Below, piece by piece: positions 16,491-25,239 of a DNA stretch of 64,000 nucleotides. The position numbers and the translations under genes are program-made. Positions within the stretch are counted from its first letter, which is position 1; each line of letters opens with the position of its first letter. The notes beneath the pieces were generated by a model. The model did not search any database. It was not told where the DNA came from and worked only from the letters and a program-made list of their open reading frames with translations. This DNA comes from Gracilibacillus caseinilyticus (GTDB taxonomy: Bacteria; Bacillota; Bacilli; Bacillales; Amphibacillaceae): NCBI RefSeq assembly GCF_022919115.1, contig NZ_CP095072.1, positions 1,860,001 through 1,924,000 of the forward strand, written 5' to 3'.

Positions 16491-17024
16491 ATGGAAAACA
16501 CTAGATTCAAAGTATTTACATACAAGCCCCTTTGGTAATATTAGAAAAGACTGTTGTGAATTACCGAACGGCACCGTGATTGAAGACTATTATGTCAATG
16601 AATATGATGATTGGGTAAATGTATTGTTCTGACGAAAGAACATACATTAGTCCTCGTTGAGCAATACCGACATGCGGGTGAGGATTTTTTCTTAGAAGTA
16701 CCTGCTGGTAAAAAGGAAGGAAAGGAAACAGACGAAGAAGGGTTACTACGGGAAGTAAAGGAAGAAACGGGCTATATCACGGAACAAAAGCCGATCCTTC
16801 TTGGCGAATTTATGGTCAACCCAGCAACACAAAACAATACAGTGAAAACGTTTCTGCTTTTGGAAGCGTTCCAAGCTTTTCAGCAAGACACAGATGATAC
16901 GGAAGATATCAGAGTGAAATTGGTAGATTTTGAGCAGTTTGGCCATCAGATTACAACCAATCAAATAAAAACACAATTATTCACTGCCAATGCCTATTTT
17001 ATGGCGAAGAATTATCTGAGATAG
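16480..17024 (+). pseudogene. ADP-ribose pyrophosphatase-like NUDIX gene, frameshifted
   Basis: From ATG 16480 the first 50 codons read as the N-terminal strand domain of ADP-ribose pyrophosphatases (TSPFGNIRKDCCELPNGTVI, then YYVNEYDDWVNV) and stop at TGA 16630. The rest follows in another frame from about 16621: IVLTKEHTLVLVEQYRHA, a NUDIX box LREVKEETGY preceded by GKKEGKETDEEG, then the C-terminal part to 17024. Adding one base within GTATTG near 16621-16626 rejoins the frames into about 181 codons. The catalytic box itself is intact. Either a recent null mutation or a base missed in sequencing. Confidence 0.8.
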
Positions 17025-17038
17025 AAGGAAGTGGGACG

Positions 17039-17554
17039 TTGAGAAGAGTAGAAGTCTGTTCGTATCATAACAAATGGCCATCGATGTTTGCAGCGGAAGC
17101 AGAGCAGCTGAAACAAATCTTTGGAGCAGAATTGACAGCCATCTACCATATTGGAAGTACATCAGTTCCAGGGCTTCAAGCCAAGCCAATCATTGATATA
17201 ATGCCGATCGTGAAAAAACTTGAAATCATTGATACATATAATGACCAAATGCAGGAAATAGGCTATACACCAAAAGGAGAAAATGGTATTCCACAGCGCA
17301 GATATTTTCAAAAAGGTGACGATAATCGCTCCCATCATGTTCATATCTATCAGAAAGGAAGCCATCAAATTACAAGGCACTTAGCCTTTCGTGAATACCT
17401 ACGCCAGCATCCTGATGAACGTAATCGCTATGGTCAATTGAAAGTGAAATTAGCTGATCAATTTCCTTATGATATCAGTTCGTATATCGATGGGAAAGGT
17501 AATCTCGTTAAGGAAATAGAAGCAAAAGCTTTGGAATGGTATAAAGATTTCTAA
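17039..17554 (+). CDS. GrpB/UPF0157 nucleotidyltransferase-fold protein
   Basis: 171 residues. Shows the family signature AIYHIGSTSVPGLQAKPIIDIM near residues 35-55, where the GS and following Asp residues correspond to the nucleotidyltransferase fold, and the conserved HHVHIYQKGSHQ segment. GrpB proteins are widespread but poorly characterised; some are fused to CoaE. Translation likely starts at TTG 17039 behind GAAGGAAGTGGG. It lies 14 bases after the NUDIX pseudogene, so the two may share a transcript. Confidence 0.83.
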   Translation: MRRVEVCSYHNKWPSMFAAEAEQLKQIFGAELTAIYHIGSTSVPGLQAKPIIDIMPIVKKLEIIDTYNDQMQEIGYTPKGENGIPQRRYFQKGDDNRSHHVHIYQKGSHQITRHLAFREYLRQHPDERNRYGQLKVKLADQFPYDISSYIDGKGNLVKEIEAKALEWYKDF

Positions 17555-17567
17555 AAAGGAGTGCTAT

Positions 17568-17624
17568 ATGTCTGAAGAGAAAAAAACACAGTGCTTTTAT
17601 ATAGTGGGGCTCATTCTCATTTGA
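17568..17624 (+). pseudogene. Truncated small membrane ORF
   Basis: ATG 17568 has a good AAAAGGAG site and opens MSEEKKTQCFYIVGLILI, then stops at TGA 17622. It looks like the first cytoplasmic tail and half a membrane helix of a small membrane protein. Too short to call functional. Confidence 0.35.
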
Positions 17625-17670
17625 TATATCATTATAAACTACTTGTCAGAGACTGCCGAGGAGGATAAGT

Positions 17671-17865
17671 ATGATCAAAAACTTCTTTATCCAAATTATT
17701 GGTTGGTTTATCGGTGTTTTTGCCGCAATATTGATTATAAGTGTATTGAAAAATGAAGAAGTTGACTGGAATCTGTTTATTAGCATGTGTATTGGTGGTG
17801 TAATAGGCACATTTATTGCCCTTGGAATTCAGAAAGCTTATAAAAGTAAAAAGTATTGCAAGTAA
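17671..17865 (+). CDS. Small membrane protein, 64 residues
   Basis: ATG 17671 is preceded by GAGGAGG. The protein has two predicted membrane helices, residues 6-26 (FIQIIGWFIGVFAAILIISVL) and 36-54 (FISMCIGGVIGTFIALGIQ), and a basic C-terminal tail (KAYKSKKYCK). No recognised family. It precedes the sugar acetyltransferase by 39 bases on the same strand. Confidence 0.7.
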   Translation: MIKNFFIQIIGWFIGVFAAILIISVLKNEEVDWNLFISMCIGGVIGTFIALGIQKAYKSKKYCK

Positions 17866-17904
17866 CGACAATCTATTCCTACATATAACAGAGGAGATAA
17901 AGAA

Positions 17905-18474
17905 ATGAGAACAGAAAAAGAAAAAATGTTAGCTGGAGAAATGTATAATCCGGCAGATTCTGAATTAGTAAGTGGTCGGATGAATGCCAGACGTATCGTT
18001 CGCCAGTATAATCAAACGGAAGAGACAGAAGAATCAAAACGAGTGGAGCTGTTAAAAGAATTACTAGGCTCAACAGGTGAGATGGTCTACATGGAACCGA
18101 ATATCCGTTTTGATTACGGTAATAACACACATGTGGGAGAAAACTTCTTTGCAAATTTTGATTGTACAATTTTGGATGTTTGTGAAGTCCGATTTGGCGA
18201 TAATTGCATGTTAGCGCCAGGCGTGCAAATCTATACAGCGACACATCCATTGGATCCAGCTGAACGTAACTCCGGTAAAGAATATGCGAAACCGATTACG
18301 ATTGGTGATAATGTTTGGATTGGCGGAAGTGCTATTATTAATCCTGGCGTAACAATAGGTGACAATGTAGTGATAGCGTCAGGTGCGGTCGTCACGAAAG
18401 ATGTACCTGATCATGTAGTGGTTGGAGGCAATCCTGCTAGAGTGTTAAAAGAAATAGAGCTGAAAAATCAATAA
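17905..18474 (+). CDS. maa: Maltose/galactoside O-acetyltransferase
   Basis: 189 residues. N-terminal Mac domain [16 protein letters not shown], then a left-handed beta helix of hexapeptide repeats. The catalytic His lies in the loop TATHPLDP (about residue 114). The C-terminus has the usual [19 protein letters not shown], then [19 protein letters not shown]. It acetylates sugar hydroxyls from acetyl-CoA, probably to detoxify non-metabolised sugars. GAGGAG site before ATG 17905. A 52-bp tandem array starts immediately at the base after its stop codon. Confidence 0.93.
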   Translation: MRTEKEKMLAGEMYNPADSELVSGRMNARRIVRQYNQTEETEESKRVELLKELLGSTGEMVYMEPNIRFDYGNNTHVGENFFANFDCTILDVCEVRFGDNCMLAPGVQIYTATHPLDPAERNSGKEYAKPITIGDNVWIGGSAIINPGVTIGDNVVIASGAVVTKDVPDHVVVGGNPARVLKEIELKNQ

Positions 18475-18715
18475 CCTGTGTATCGAAAGCCAGGAAAGAG
18501 CACAAAATCAGGTAAGAGCGCCCATAGATTTGTATCGAAAGGCAGGGAAAGGGGACAAATCAGGGAAGAACGCCCATAGATTTGTATCGAAAGTCAGGAA
18601 AGGGAACAAATCAGAGAAGAGTACTCATAGATTTGTATCGAAAGTCAGAGAAAGAGCACAAATCGCAAAGAAGAGCGCGCACATTTGTATCCATTGATTT
18701 GAAAACAAGAAAGTG
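18475..18715 (+). repeat. 52-bp tandem array with stem-loop units, about 4.6 units
   Basis: Units begin at 18475, 18527, 18579, 18630 and 18682 (steps 52, 52, 51, 52). The consensus starts GATTTGTATCGAAAG and contains GGGAACAAATC. GATTTGT and ACAAATC can pair across about 20 nt, so each unit can fold into a hairpin. The array starts directly after the stop codon of maa. It belongs to the same family as the array at 31561. No coding repeat is possible because the period is not a multiple of three. Confidence 0.85.
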
Positions 18716-18766
18716 GATAGATGATGAAGAAAAATGGTTCTTAAAAAGTCATGGGAGGCGTACGGT

Positions 18767-19219
18767 TTGGAGATCGAGAAGTTCAAAGTGTCTGACATTG
18801 AGGAAGTTGTTTTCTTATTCTATGACACGGTTCGTAATGTTACTTGAAAAGATTACCCATCAGCAGCACTTAATGCTTGGGCACCGGCAAATGAACAGTC
18901 AGCTAAACTGAAAAACTGGAGTAAGTCGTTAAGTACAAACATAACGTACCTGGCAAGATCTCAAGGAAGCATAGTAGGGTTTGCTGACATATCTTTTTTA
19001 GGTCATTTAGATAGACTGTATGTACATAAAGATTTTCAAAGGAAAGGGATAGCGACAGCATTAGTCGATGTGCTGGAATCAGAAGCGAAGAAATTAGATC
19101 TTTTAACTATTGATACGGATGCTAGCATTACGGCTAAACCATTTTTCTTACATCGAGGCTATCGAGTCATTGCGGCCTCAAATGGTGGAAAGAAGAGGAG
19201 TAGAGTTGAGGAATTTTAA
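18767..19219 (+). pseudogene. GNAT acetyltransferase with in-frame TGA
   Basis: Probable TTG start at 18767, eight bases after GGGAGG. One frame of 150 codons ends at TAA 19217 and is interrupted only by TGA 18845-18847 (residue 27): VRNVT-stop-KDYPSAAL. The remainder shows GNAT motif A, LDRLYVHKDFQRKGIATALV, and the C-terminal PFFLHRGYRVI. It resembles YafP-type N-acetyltransferases. The TGA could arise from a single C-to-T change in an Arg codon. The gene is otherwise uneroded, so the lesion is recent or an error. Confidence 0.82.
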
Positions 19220-19250
19220 GATGATAAAGGAATTAAAGGGGTAGAGTCTT

Positions 19251-19781
19251 ATGATATCAAATAGCAACATCTACTTGGAAGAAATCACCGAACATGACAG
19301 TCATGATCTGTATATCTGTTATTCCAATCAGGAAGCGATGCGTACTTTTGGAAGAGAACCGATTACGACAAAAGAAGAAGCAATAGACATTGTGGAGCAA
19401 AACATAAAAATGAAAGAAGAAAAAACAGGTGTAAGATACGTCGCAAGGCTAAGTGATACCAAAGATGTAGCTGATTTTATTACGTTGAAAAGGTATGACG
19501 CTTTCCATTGTCGAGCAGAGATTGATTATTTGATTTTGCCCGGGTATCAAGGCCGTGGCTTGGGATCTATGATGCTAAAGCTTTTTCTGAAAAATATATC
19601 ACAAAACTGGGATGTAGAAAGAGTCTCTGCCTATATCGACCTGGATAATCAGGCATCCTGTAAGTTACTAGAAAAAAATCATTTTACCAAAGAAGGCATT
19701 CTGCTTTCATGGGTCCGAGATGGCGACAATTATTACGATGTATATTCTTATAGTTTTTTGTTATCGGATTTAAGCGTCTAG
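19251..19781 (+). CDS. GNAT N-acetyltransferase (RimJ/RimL-like)
   Basis: 176 residues. Acetyl-CoA binding motif A reads IDYLILPGYQGRGLGSMMLKLF (about 91-112), followed by DLDNQASCKLLEKNHF, which is typical of RimJ/RimL-type members that acetylate protein N-termini or small molecules. AAAGGGGT precedes ATG 19251, just downstream of the broken GNAT gene. Its last four bases overlap the convergent DinB gene. Substrate unknown. Confidence 0.85.
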   Translation: MISNSNIYLEEITEHDSHDLYICYSNQEAMRTFGREPITTKEEAIDIVEQNIKMKEEKTGVRYVARLSDTKDVADFITLKRYDAFHCRAEIDYLILPGYQGRGLGSMMLKLFLKNISQNWDVERVSAYIDLDNQASCKLLEKNHFTKEGILLSWVRDGDNYYDVYSYSFLLSDLSV

Positions 19782-20296
19782 GGTTGTAAATATTTCTCTT
19801 TTATAATATGCAAATGATGGCATTCATGCCCTGCAGAAATATAAGCGAAAGATCGGGCGGAAAATGTCATATTTTCCATCGTACCTTGATAAAGCCAGGC
19901 TTCGTCCATAATGGTCTTATAAGTGGAAATAGTAAGTTGACGAATGTTTTTGTAATAGTTTATTAGCTCTTTAGGATCAACATGTTCAAAATTTGCTGCT
20001 GATACGAATTTTGTTTGATCATAACCGAAAAGGGGGGTGTGATCACCTCTGGAAATACGGAGAATCCGATAATGCATCATTATTTCATTATCGATAATGT
20101 GTCCGATCACTTCTTTCAAACACCATTTACTTGGTGCATAGTGAAATTGCCATGTTTTATTTGTAGTATTTCTTAATAATTCAAGCGTTTGCTTCATCTG
20201 CTTTTCTAATATATCGATTAAATCACCTTCTGGTACTAATCTGATATACATTTTGTAGGGAGCAGGATACTCATTTTTTTCTGGTCTGACTAACAT
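19778..20296 (-). CDS. DinB-family protein
   Basis: 172 residues from ATG 20296, preceded by AAAGGTGGTG; the open frame goes further up without support. It is a four-helix DinB/YfiT fold with putative metal ligands in EVIGHIIDNE and AGHECHHLHIIK, the usual three-His arrangement. Bacillus DinB-family proteins include bacillithiol-S-transferases and related thiol-dependent enzymes, so a detoxification role is plausible. It is convergent with the GNAT gene (4-base overlap) and divergent from the next GNAT gene. Confidence 0.82.
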   Translation of the reverse strand: MLVRPEKNEYPAPYKMYIRLVPEGDLIDILEKQMKQTLELLRNTTNKTWQFHYAPSKWCLKEVIGHIIDNEIMMHYRILRISRGDHTPLFGYDQTKFVSAANFEHVDPKELINYYKNIRQLTISTYKTIMDEAWLYQGTMENMTFSARSFAYISAGHECHHLHIIKEKYLQP

Positions 20297-20370
20297 TGGT
20301 GAAGCACCACCTTTCGTGACCATTGTAACATAGGAATTGAGAAGCTTGTGCAGAAAGGAAGCGATAGAAA

Positions 20371-20820
20371 GTGACAGAACGATTAATTCCATTTACGAGT
20401 GAACAAGTAGAAGCCTGTACGGAATTGTATATGCAAGTATTTAATAATGAACCCTGGAATGAGACATGGACCTATCAATCTGCCAGGGAGAGACTTACGG
20501 ATTTGCAACGGACACCAAAATTCCTAGGGTATTTATTATATAAGGATGATAGGCTAATGGGGTTTATTGCCGGAAATAGTAAAAAGTCGTATACTGGCTT
20601 CACTTTTTATGCGGCTGAACTTTGTATTGACAATTGGGAGCAAGGAAATGGCTACGGAACAAAGCTGCTTACCTATTTAGAGGAAAGGCTAAAAAGTATA
20701 GGGGTAGAAAGTCTTTATTTATTAACTGCTAATGATGGCAAAGCAAAAGTATTTTATCAAAAAAACGACTACTTCGTTCATGATAATAGAGTAGTGATGA
20801 AGAAGTTTCTATCAAAATAA
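20371..20820 (+). CDS. GNAT N-acetyltransferase
   Basis: 149 residues from GTG 20371, with AAAGGAAG upstream. Motif A region: AAELCIDNWEQGNGYGTKLLTYLEE (about 89-113), and the C-terminal ANDGKAKVFYQKNDYFVHDNRVVMKK. Substrate unknown. It shares a divergent promoter region with the DinB gene and is followed after 69 bases by another GNAT gene. Confidence 0.85.
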   Translation: MTERLIPFTSEQVEACTELYMQVFNNEPWNETWTYQSARERLTDLQRTPKFLGYLLYKDDRLMGFIAGNSKKSYTGFTFYAAELCIDNWEQGNGYGTKLLTYLEERLKSIGVESLYLLTANDGKAKVFYQKNDYFVHDNRVVMKKFLSK

Positions 20821-20889
20821 GGATCATTTTTCTCCCGGTGAACCATATGTAATCTTGGGATTAAATTCAACAGAAAGGAAGTGAAAAAG

Positions 20890-21366
20890 ATGAAAATAAG
20901 AAATGTCACAAGCTCTGATTATGATATTATTTCCCCCGTCATTAATGAATGGTGGGGCGGCAGGCAAATGGCCCACATGCTGCCTAAAGTGTTTTTTGTT
21001 CACTTTAATGATACTAGTTTTATTATGGAGCAAAAGGGAGAAATAATTGGATTTTTGATCGGATTTTTCTCTCAATCTGATCAAGATGTTGCTTATATTC
21101 ATTTTGTTGGTGTGCATCCTGACTATCGCAAGCAACATATTGGCAAGCAGCTATACAGCGCATTTTTCAATGAGGCAGAAAAGAACGGCAAAAAATTTAT
21201 TCGTGCGTTAACTTCTCCTGTTAATAAAACTTCTATTGCTTACCACACGAAGAGCGGATTTGCGATTGAGCAAGGGGATAAAGAAGTAGACGGCGTTTCT
21301 GTTTTTACGGATTATGATGGTGAAGGTCAGGATAGAGTTTTGTTTGTGAAGGATTTGCTAAACTAA
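20890..21366 (+). CDS. GNAT N-acetyltransferase
   Basis: 158 residues from ATG 20890, chosen because GAAAGGAAG ends nine bases upstream; a GTG at 20881 would overlap that site. It begins [25 protein letters not shown]. Motif A reads [21 protein letters not shown], and [19 protein letters not shown] is conserved in a subgroup of bacilli GNATs. Likely transcribed with the alpha/beta hydrolase and NUDIX genes downstream (15- and 18-base gaps). Confidence 0.86.
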   Translation: MKIRNVTSSDYDIISPVINEWWGGRQMAHMLPKVFFVHFNDTSFIMEQKGEIIGFLIGFFSQSDQDVAYIHFVGVHPDYRKQHIGKQLYSAFFNEAEKNGKKFIRALTSPVNKTSIAYHTKSGFAIEQGDKEVDGVSVFTDYDGEGQDRVLFVKDLLN

Positions 21367-21381
21367 AAATGAGGTGAAAAA

Positions 21382-21933
21382 ATGAATAAAACCATATTGT
21401 TTATACATAGCGCAGGGCCACAGGGACCCAATCAAGGAAGTAGTAATTTAATCAATTATCTGGAACAAGAACTCGAGAATTCTTATCAAATCATCCATCC
21501 TCAGATGCCTGCACCTGAAGATCCGAAGTATGATCAATGGAAGCATCAGCTTGAAAAAGAGCTTAGTTTGCTTAACGGAGAAGCGATATTGATTGGTCAT
21601 TCATTAGGTGGATCGGTTTTGTTAAAGTACCTTTCCGAGCATTCCTGTAAGCTGACTATAAGAGGTTTGTTTATCCTTGCATCCCCGTATTGGGGACTGG
21701 ATGAGGAGTGGCAGCTTGCTGATTTTATGCTTCAACACCATTTTGCAGACAAACTCCCTTCGATAGCTAACATATTTCTGTATCATAGTCGTAATGAGAA
21801 GATCGTTCCTTTTGCACACCATCAAGCCTATGCAAAAAAACTCCCTCAGGCAGCTGCCAGACAGATCGATGGAGATCGTCATCTGTTTCATGATGGGTTA
21901 GCTGTACTTGTTGATGATATAAAGGGTTTATAA
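21382..21933 (+). CDS. RBBP9/YdeN-like alpha/beta serine hydrolase
   Basis: 183 residues. Nucleophile elbow GHSLGGS (Ser about 75), a likely acid in HSRNEKIVPF, and a His in GDRHLFHD close the triad. The short length and N-terminus TILFIHSAGPQGPNQGSSNL fit the DUF1749-free YdeN/RBBP9 group of small esterase-like hydrolases. GAGGTG lies before ATG 21382. Cytoplasmic; natural substrate unknown. Confidence 0.83.
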   Translation: MNKTILFIHSAGPQGPNQGSSNLINYLEQELENSYQIIHPQMPAPEDPKYDQWKHQLEKELSLLNGEAILIGHSLGGSVLLKYLSEHSCKLTIRGLFILASPYWGLDEEWQLADFMLQHHFADKLPSIANIFLYHSRNEKIVPFAHHQAYAKKLPQAAARQIDGDRHLFHDGLAVLVDDIKGL

Positions 21934-21951
21934 CGAAAAGGGAGGGTGTTT

Positions 21952-22446
21952 ATGGAAATCTGGGATATTTACGATAAAGATAGAAAAAGAACTGGTAGAA
22001 CACATGAACGGGGACTTCCTATAGCAGAAGGTGATTACCATATCGTTGTAAGTGTCTGGATCATGAATGAGAAAGGGGAAATCCTTGTAACCAGAAGACA
22101 TCCAGATAAATCGCATCCCAATCTATGGGAAGGCACAGGTGGCTCAATCATAGCTGGTGAAAACAGCTTAGAGGGTGCTTTGCGGGAAGTGAAAGAAGAA
22201 ATAGGGGTCACCCTTTCTAAAGAAAATGGTAAGTTAGTAAAAAGTACAAGAAGAGATGTGTTTCACGATTTTAATGATGATTGGCTGTTTACAGAAAATG
22301 TTGATATTCGGGATGTTGTGTTACAGGAAGAGGAAGTGGTGGATATCAAATGGGTCACGAAGAAAGAGTTGAAAGCAATGTATGACAGTCATCAGCTTGT
22401 TCCAACTCTTCGGTATGTGGAGCAGTTATTTAAACAAAATATGTAA
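21952..22446 (+). CDS. NUDIX hydrolase, IDI/YfcD-like
   Basis: 164 residues from ATG 21952 behind GGGAGGG. It starts EIWDIYDKDRKRTGRTHERG, typical of the isopentenyl-diphosphate isomerase-like NUDIX subgroup. The NUDIX box is GGSIIAGENSLEGALREVKEEIGV with all catalytic Glu residues. Members of this subgroup in bacilli are mostly uncharacterised. It is last in the short + strand cluster of GNAT, hydrolase and NUDIX genes and ends 18 bases before the convergent phzF-like gene. Confidence 0.87.
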   Translation: MEIWDIYDKDRKRTGRTHERGLPIAEGDYHIVVSVWIMNEKGEILVTRRHPDKSHPNLWEGTGGSIIAGENSLEGALREVKEEIGVTLSKENGKLVKSTRRDVFHDFNDDWLFTENVDIRDVVLQEEEVVDIKWVTKKELKAMYDSHQLVPTLRYVEQLFKQNM

Positions 22447-22463
22447 CTTGCTCCCCTCCCAAA

Positions 22464-23351
22464 CTATTCATCCAGTACCACATCAAATGCCTTAACAAAT
22501 ACCGCATTTCCACTAATCATAATCTCACAAATTTCCTTTTTACGTGAGACATCGACTAGTACACGCCCATCTTTTCCTACTTCATGACCTTGCTCTACCA
22601 GAAGTTGTAGTGATCCGGCAAAGTCAGGATTCATATAAGTAGCATAATACGCCCCCATTACTCCAGACGCAGTGCCAGTCACGGCATCTTCCACCGTTCC
22701 TGAGTATGGAGAAGAGAAGTGTCGCGCATGCATATCCGCTTCTGGATCAATCGTTTCCATGCAGAATGGATGAACAGATGCTCTTGTATTCTCTTGTAAG
22801 ATGGCGGGAAACCTTTTGGTGTCAGGCTTCATTTTTTGAAAAGAAGCAAGCTCTTTAATGGGGATTAATAACGTCCATGTACCTGTACTGCCATAAACGA
22901 CAGGAATATCCTCACGAATTTCGTTTTCGTTTAATCCAATCGAATTTGCCAAATTTTTTACAGATCCATTAAATGCTGGTGAGGCTTGTTGCATCGTCAG
23001 TAACAGATCATTGTCCATAGTATGCAGGCTAACTGGTAAAGTGCCCGCATTTGTCTCAATGGTCCATTCCGTTTTATCAGCTAATAGTCCTTTTGTTTTT
23101 AAGGCATAGACAGTTGCTATCGTGGCGTGGCCGCACAGCTTCATTTCGTGACCAGGTGTGAAAAAGCGGATGCGTAAGTCTGCCACGTCTGAGGGCAGTG
23201 GAAATGCTGTTTCGTTAAATCCTACTTTTAACGCTGTCTCCTGCATTTCTTCATCTGTTAACTGCTCTCCATTCAAAACGACCCCTGCAGGATTCCCTTT
23301 GCCCGCTTTTTTACTGAATGCATCATAATGATAGACGGTAATCTTCCTCAT
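22464..23351 (-). CDS. PhzF-family isomerase
   Basis: 295 residues of the diaminopimelate-epimerase-like fold. N-terminal motif [17 protein letters not shown], catalytic Glu in VGFNETAF (about 47), [12 protein letters not shown] and the second-half [19 protein letters not shown] match the PhzF family. Phenazine genes are absent, so it is one of the many stand-alone PhzF-like isomerases of unknown substrate. AAAGGAG precedes ATG 23351. Confidence 0.92.
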   Translation of the reverse strand: MRKITVYHYDAFSKKAGKGNPAGVVLNGEQLTDEEMQETALKVGFNETAFPLPSDVADLRIRFFTPGHEMKLCGHATIATVYALKTKGLLADKTEWTIETNAGTLPVSLHTMDNDLLLTMQQASPAFNGSVKNLANSIGLNENEIREDIPVVYGSTGTWTLLIPIKELASFQKMKPDTKRFPAILQENTRASVHPFCMETIDPEADMHARHFSSPYSGTVEDAVTGTASGVMGAYYATYMNPDFAGSLQLLVEQGHEVGKDGRVLVDVSRKKEICEIMISGNAVFVKAFDVVLDE

Positions 23352-23657
23352 TTTATCGCTCCTTTATCCCTAATAAGTTACCATTTTACTATACCTTACT
23401 CCGTTATTATTTTCATCGAAAGCTTTGATAGTATGGCGTTCCAAGCTAATATAAGAAGGTCCCATTAAAAAAAGAGAGCAAATGTCATGAATGTCCCCAT
23501 AGGAAAAGCAATTCGACTTGAACACTGGACTAGATTTTTCATGAAAAGTATCTATATTGTAATCGCTAACAGGGGGGAGACGTAATGTGCAATTTCGGCA
23601 CATTTTTAAAGCAATATACACTGATGGAAATTCTTCTTTAATATGCTAATCTGTAAA
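23352..23657. other. Intergenic stretch between phzF-like and solute-binding genes
   Basis: About 300 bases with divergent promoters expected. A minus-strand frame of 83 codons exists but has no ribosome site and no recognisable fold. Apart from the cre-like site just after it, I see no feature. Confidence 0.5.
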
Positions 23658-23671
23658 TGAAATCGCTTACT
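23658..23671 (+). promoter_or_regulatory. Candidate cre (CcpA) site of the pectin-related cluster
   Basis: TGAAATCGCTTACT matches TGWNANCGNTNWCA except for the last base. It sits 32 bases before the start codon of the solute-binding lipoprotein, consistent with glucose repression of the cluster. Confidence 0.65.
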
Positions 23672-23702
23672 TGTCATGTTAAAATGAAGGGGAGGGAAAG
23701 GA

Positions 23703-25220
23703 ATGAACTGTCGTAATCGAGAATGGGGTCACATAAAGAAAGGAATTATGGGTGGATTGTGCGGTATAGCGTTGTTGCTGGTCGGATGTGCAGATAATGC
23801 AAGCAGCAATGGGGAAGAGACGATAAGTATTATGGCCAATGTGCATACACCACAAGTGGCAACAGACAGTCCAATTGTTGAGCAGATCGAAGAAAAAGCA
23901 GGTGTGAATTTAGATATAACATGGGTACCGGATGAAACGTACGATGACAAAATGAATACCGTCATCGCGACACAAAGTTTTCCAAGAGCCATGTTTGTAA
24001 AAAATTCAGAGTCTTATACGCAAATGAAAGACTCCTTAACAGATGATGTGTATTGGGAAATAGGGCCATATCTTGATGACTATAAGAACTTGAGTAAGTT
24101 AGATCCGGTAGTGTTAAACAATACGGCAGTAAACGGCAAGATTTTTGCCCTTTATCGCGAAACACCTTTATCAAGATGGGGTATCATGTATCGAAAGGAT
24201 TGGGCGGAGAACTTAGATATAGAAGGACCTGAAACAACGGAAGATTTATATAATATGTTCAAAGCCTTTACCGAGGAAGATCCGGACGGTAATGGAAAAG
24301 ATGATACTTTTGGCGTTGCGGTGAATTCAGACCTTGTGTACGGCGGTTTTAAATTTGTCAGTTCTTACTTTGGAACGCCTAACAACTGGGGAGAAAAAGA
24401 TGGAGAGCTTATGCCAGATTTCATGTTCCAGGAATATATCGATACAATGGATTTCTTCAAAAAATTACGAGATGATGGCTATGTCAATAAGGATTTTCCA
24501 GTAACAAGTAAAACAAGTCAGACCGAAATGCTGACAAGTGGTAAAGCAGGAGCAATTGTTGGCTGTCTGTGTAATGGTGCAGGCTTCCAGGAAAATCTGC
24601 AGTTATCCAATCCTGATGGTGAGTTGGATGTGCAGAATCGCATCTCTACGCCAGATGGGGAACCCGGCACATGGGCTACCGCTGGATATGGATCTGTTGT
24701 TTTATTTCCAAAAGAAAGCAATAAAACAGAAGAGGACTTAAAAAGAGTTCTTTCGTTATTCGATACAATGATGGAACCGGACATTTATAATTCAATTGTT
24801 TATGGTACAGAAGGAAAACATTATGAGATGGTCGATGGCAAAGCGAAGAAATTGGAAAGTGGCTCCGATTCCTTTGCAACAGAGATTCAGCCCCTGTTAG
24901 GATTAGCGATTGGTGGAGAGAATGCGATTGATGCCCTGACACGAAGCTTTGCTAATGATTTGGATGAAAAGCAATATAATCAAACGATGGATAATAACAA
25001 TATTCTGATTCATGACCCGACTGTTGCACTTCATTCCGAAACATATGGTGAGAATGGAACGTATCTGCAGCAAATTATCAATGATGCAACGATTCAATAT
25101 ATGTTAGGTGACATTGATTTAAAAGGATTCCAATCAGCTGTTGATAAGTGGAAGGAAGAAGGCGGCGAACAAATTATCACGGAATACAATGAAGCGTATC
25201 AGGAAGCAGGGAGTAAATAA
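23703..25220 (+). CDS. Extracellular sugar-binding lipoprotein (LplA/YtcQ type)
   Basis: 505 residues. A lipoprotein signal ends in LLLVGC (Cys29). The mature part is a family-1 solute-binding protein of the long LplA/YtcQ class, with typical segments TWVPDETYDDKMNTVIA, YRKDWAENL and EDPDGNGKDDTFGVAV (a DxDGNGxxD calcium-like loop). This class delivers pectic or rhamnogalacturonan oligosaccharides to YtcP/LplB-LplC permeases. No permease gene is adjacent, so it may use a remote transporter. GGGAGGGAAAGG precedes the ATG. It is followed 19 bases later by a pectinesterase gene and then an AraC regulator, suggesting one pectin-use operon under the upstream cre site. Confidence 0.88.
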   Translation: MNCRNREWGHIKKGIMGGLCGIALLLVGCADNASSNGEETISIMANVHTPQVATDSPIVEQIEEKAGVNLDITWVPDETYDDKMNTVIATQSFPRAMFVKNSESYTQMKDSLTDDVYWEIGPYLDDYKNLSKLDPVVLNNTAVNGKIFALYRETPLSRWGIMYRKDWAENLDIEGPETTEDLYNMFKAFTEEDPDGNGKDDTFGVAVNSDLVYGGFKFVSSYFGTPNNWGEKDGELMPDFMFQEYIDTMDFFKKLRDDGYVNKDFPVTSKTSQTEMLTSGKAGAIVGCLCNGAGFQENLQLSNPDGELDVQNRISTPDGEPGTWATAGYGSVVLFPKESNKTEEDLKRVLSLFDTMMEPDIYNSIVYGTEGKHYEMVDGKAKKLESGSDSFATEIQPLLGLAIGGENAIDALTRSFANDLDEKQYNQTMDNNNILIHDPTVALHSETYGENGTYLQQIINDATIQYMLGDIDLKGFQSAVDKWKEEGGEQIITEYNEAYQEAGSK

Positions 25221-25239
25221 AGCTTGGAGTGATGGATAT

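Noticed and set aside
18475..18715. CRISPR array
   Set aside because: Similarity extends across the full unit, so there are no unique spacers; no cas genes in the window.
18845..18847. TGA recoding (selenocysteine or tryptophan) in the GNAT gene
   Set aside because: The position is not a Cys or Trp site in the family, no insertion hairpin was seen, and other genes here also have non-TGA lesions (TAG, frameshifts).
18582..18911. 109-codon frame on the + strand
   Set aside because: Covers the tandem array and the start of the broken GNAT gene in a different frame; no ribosome site.
23370..23621. 83-codon minus-strand frame upstream of the solute-binding gene
   Set aside because: No ribosome site, no recognisable motif and it would occupy the promoter region with the cre-like site.
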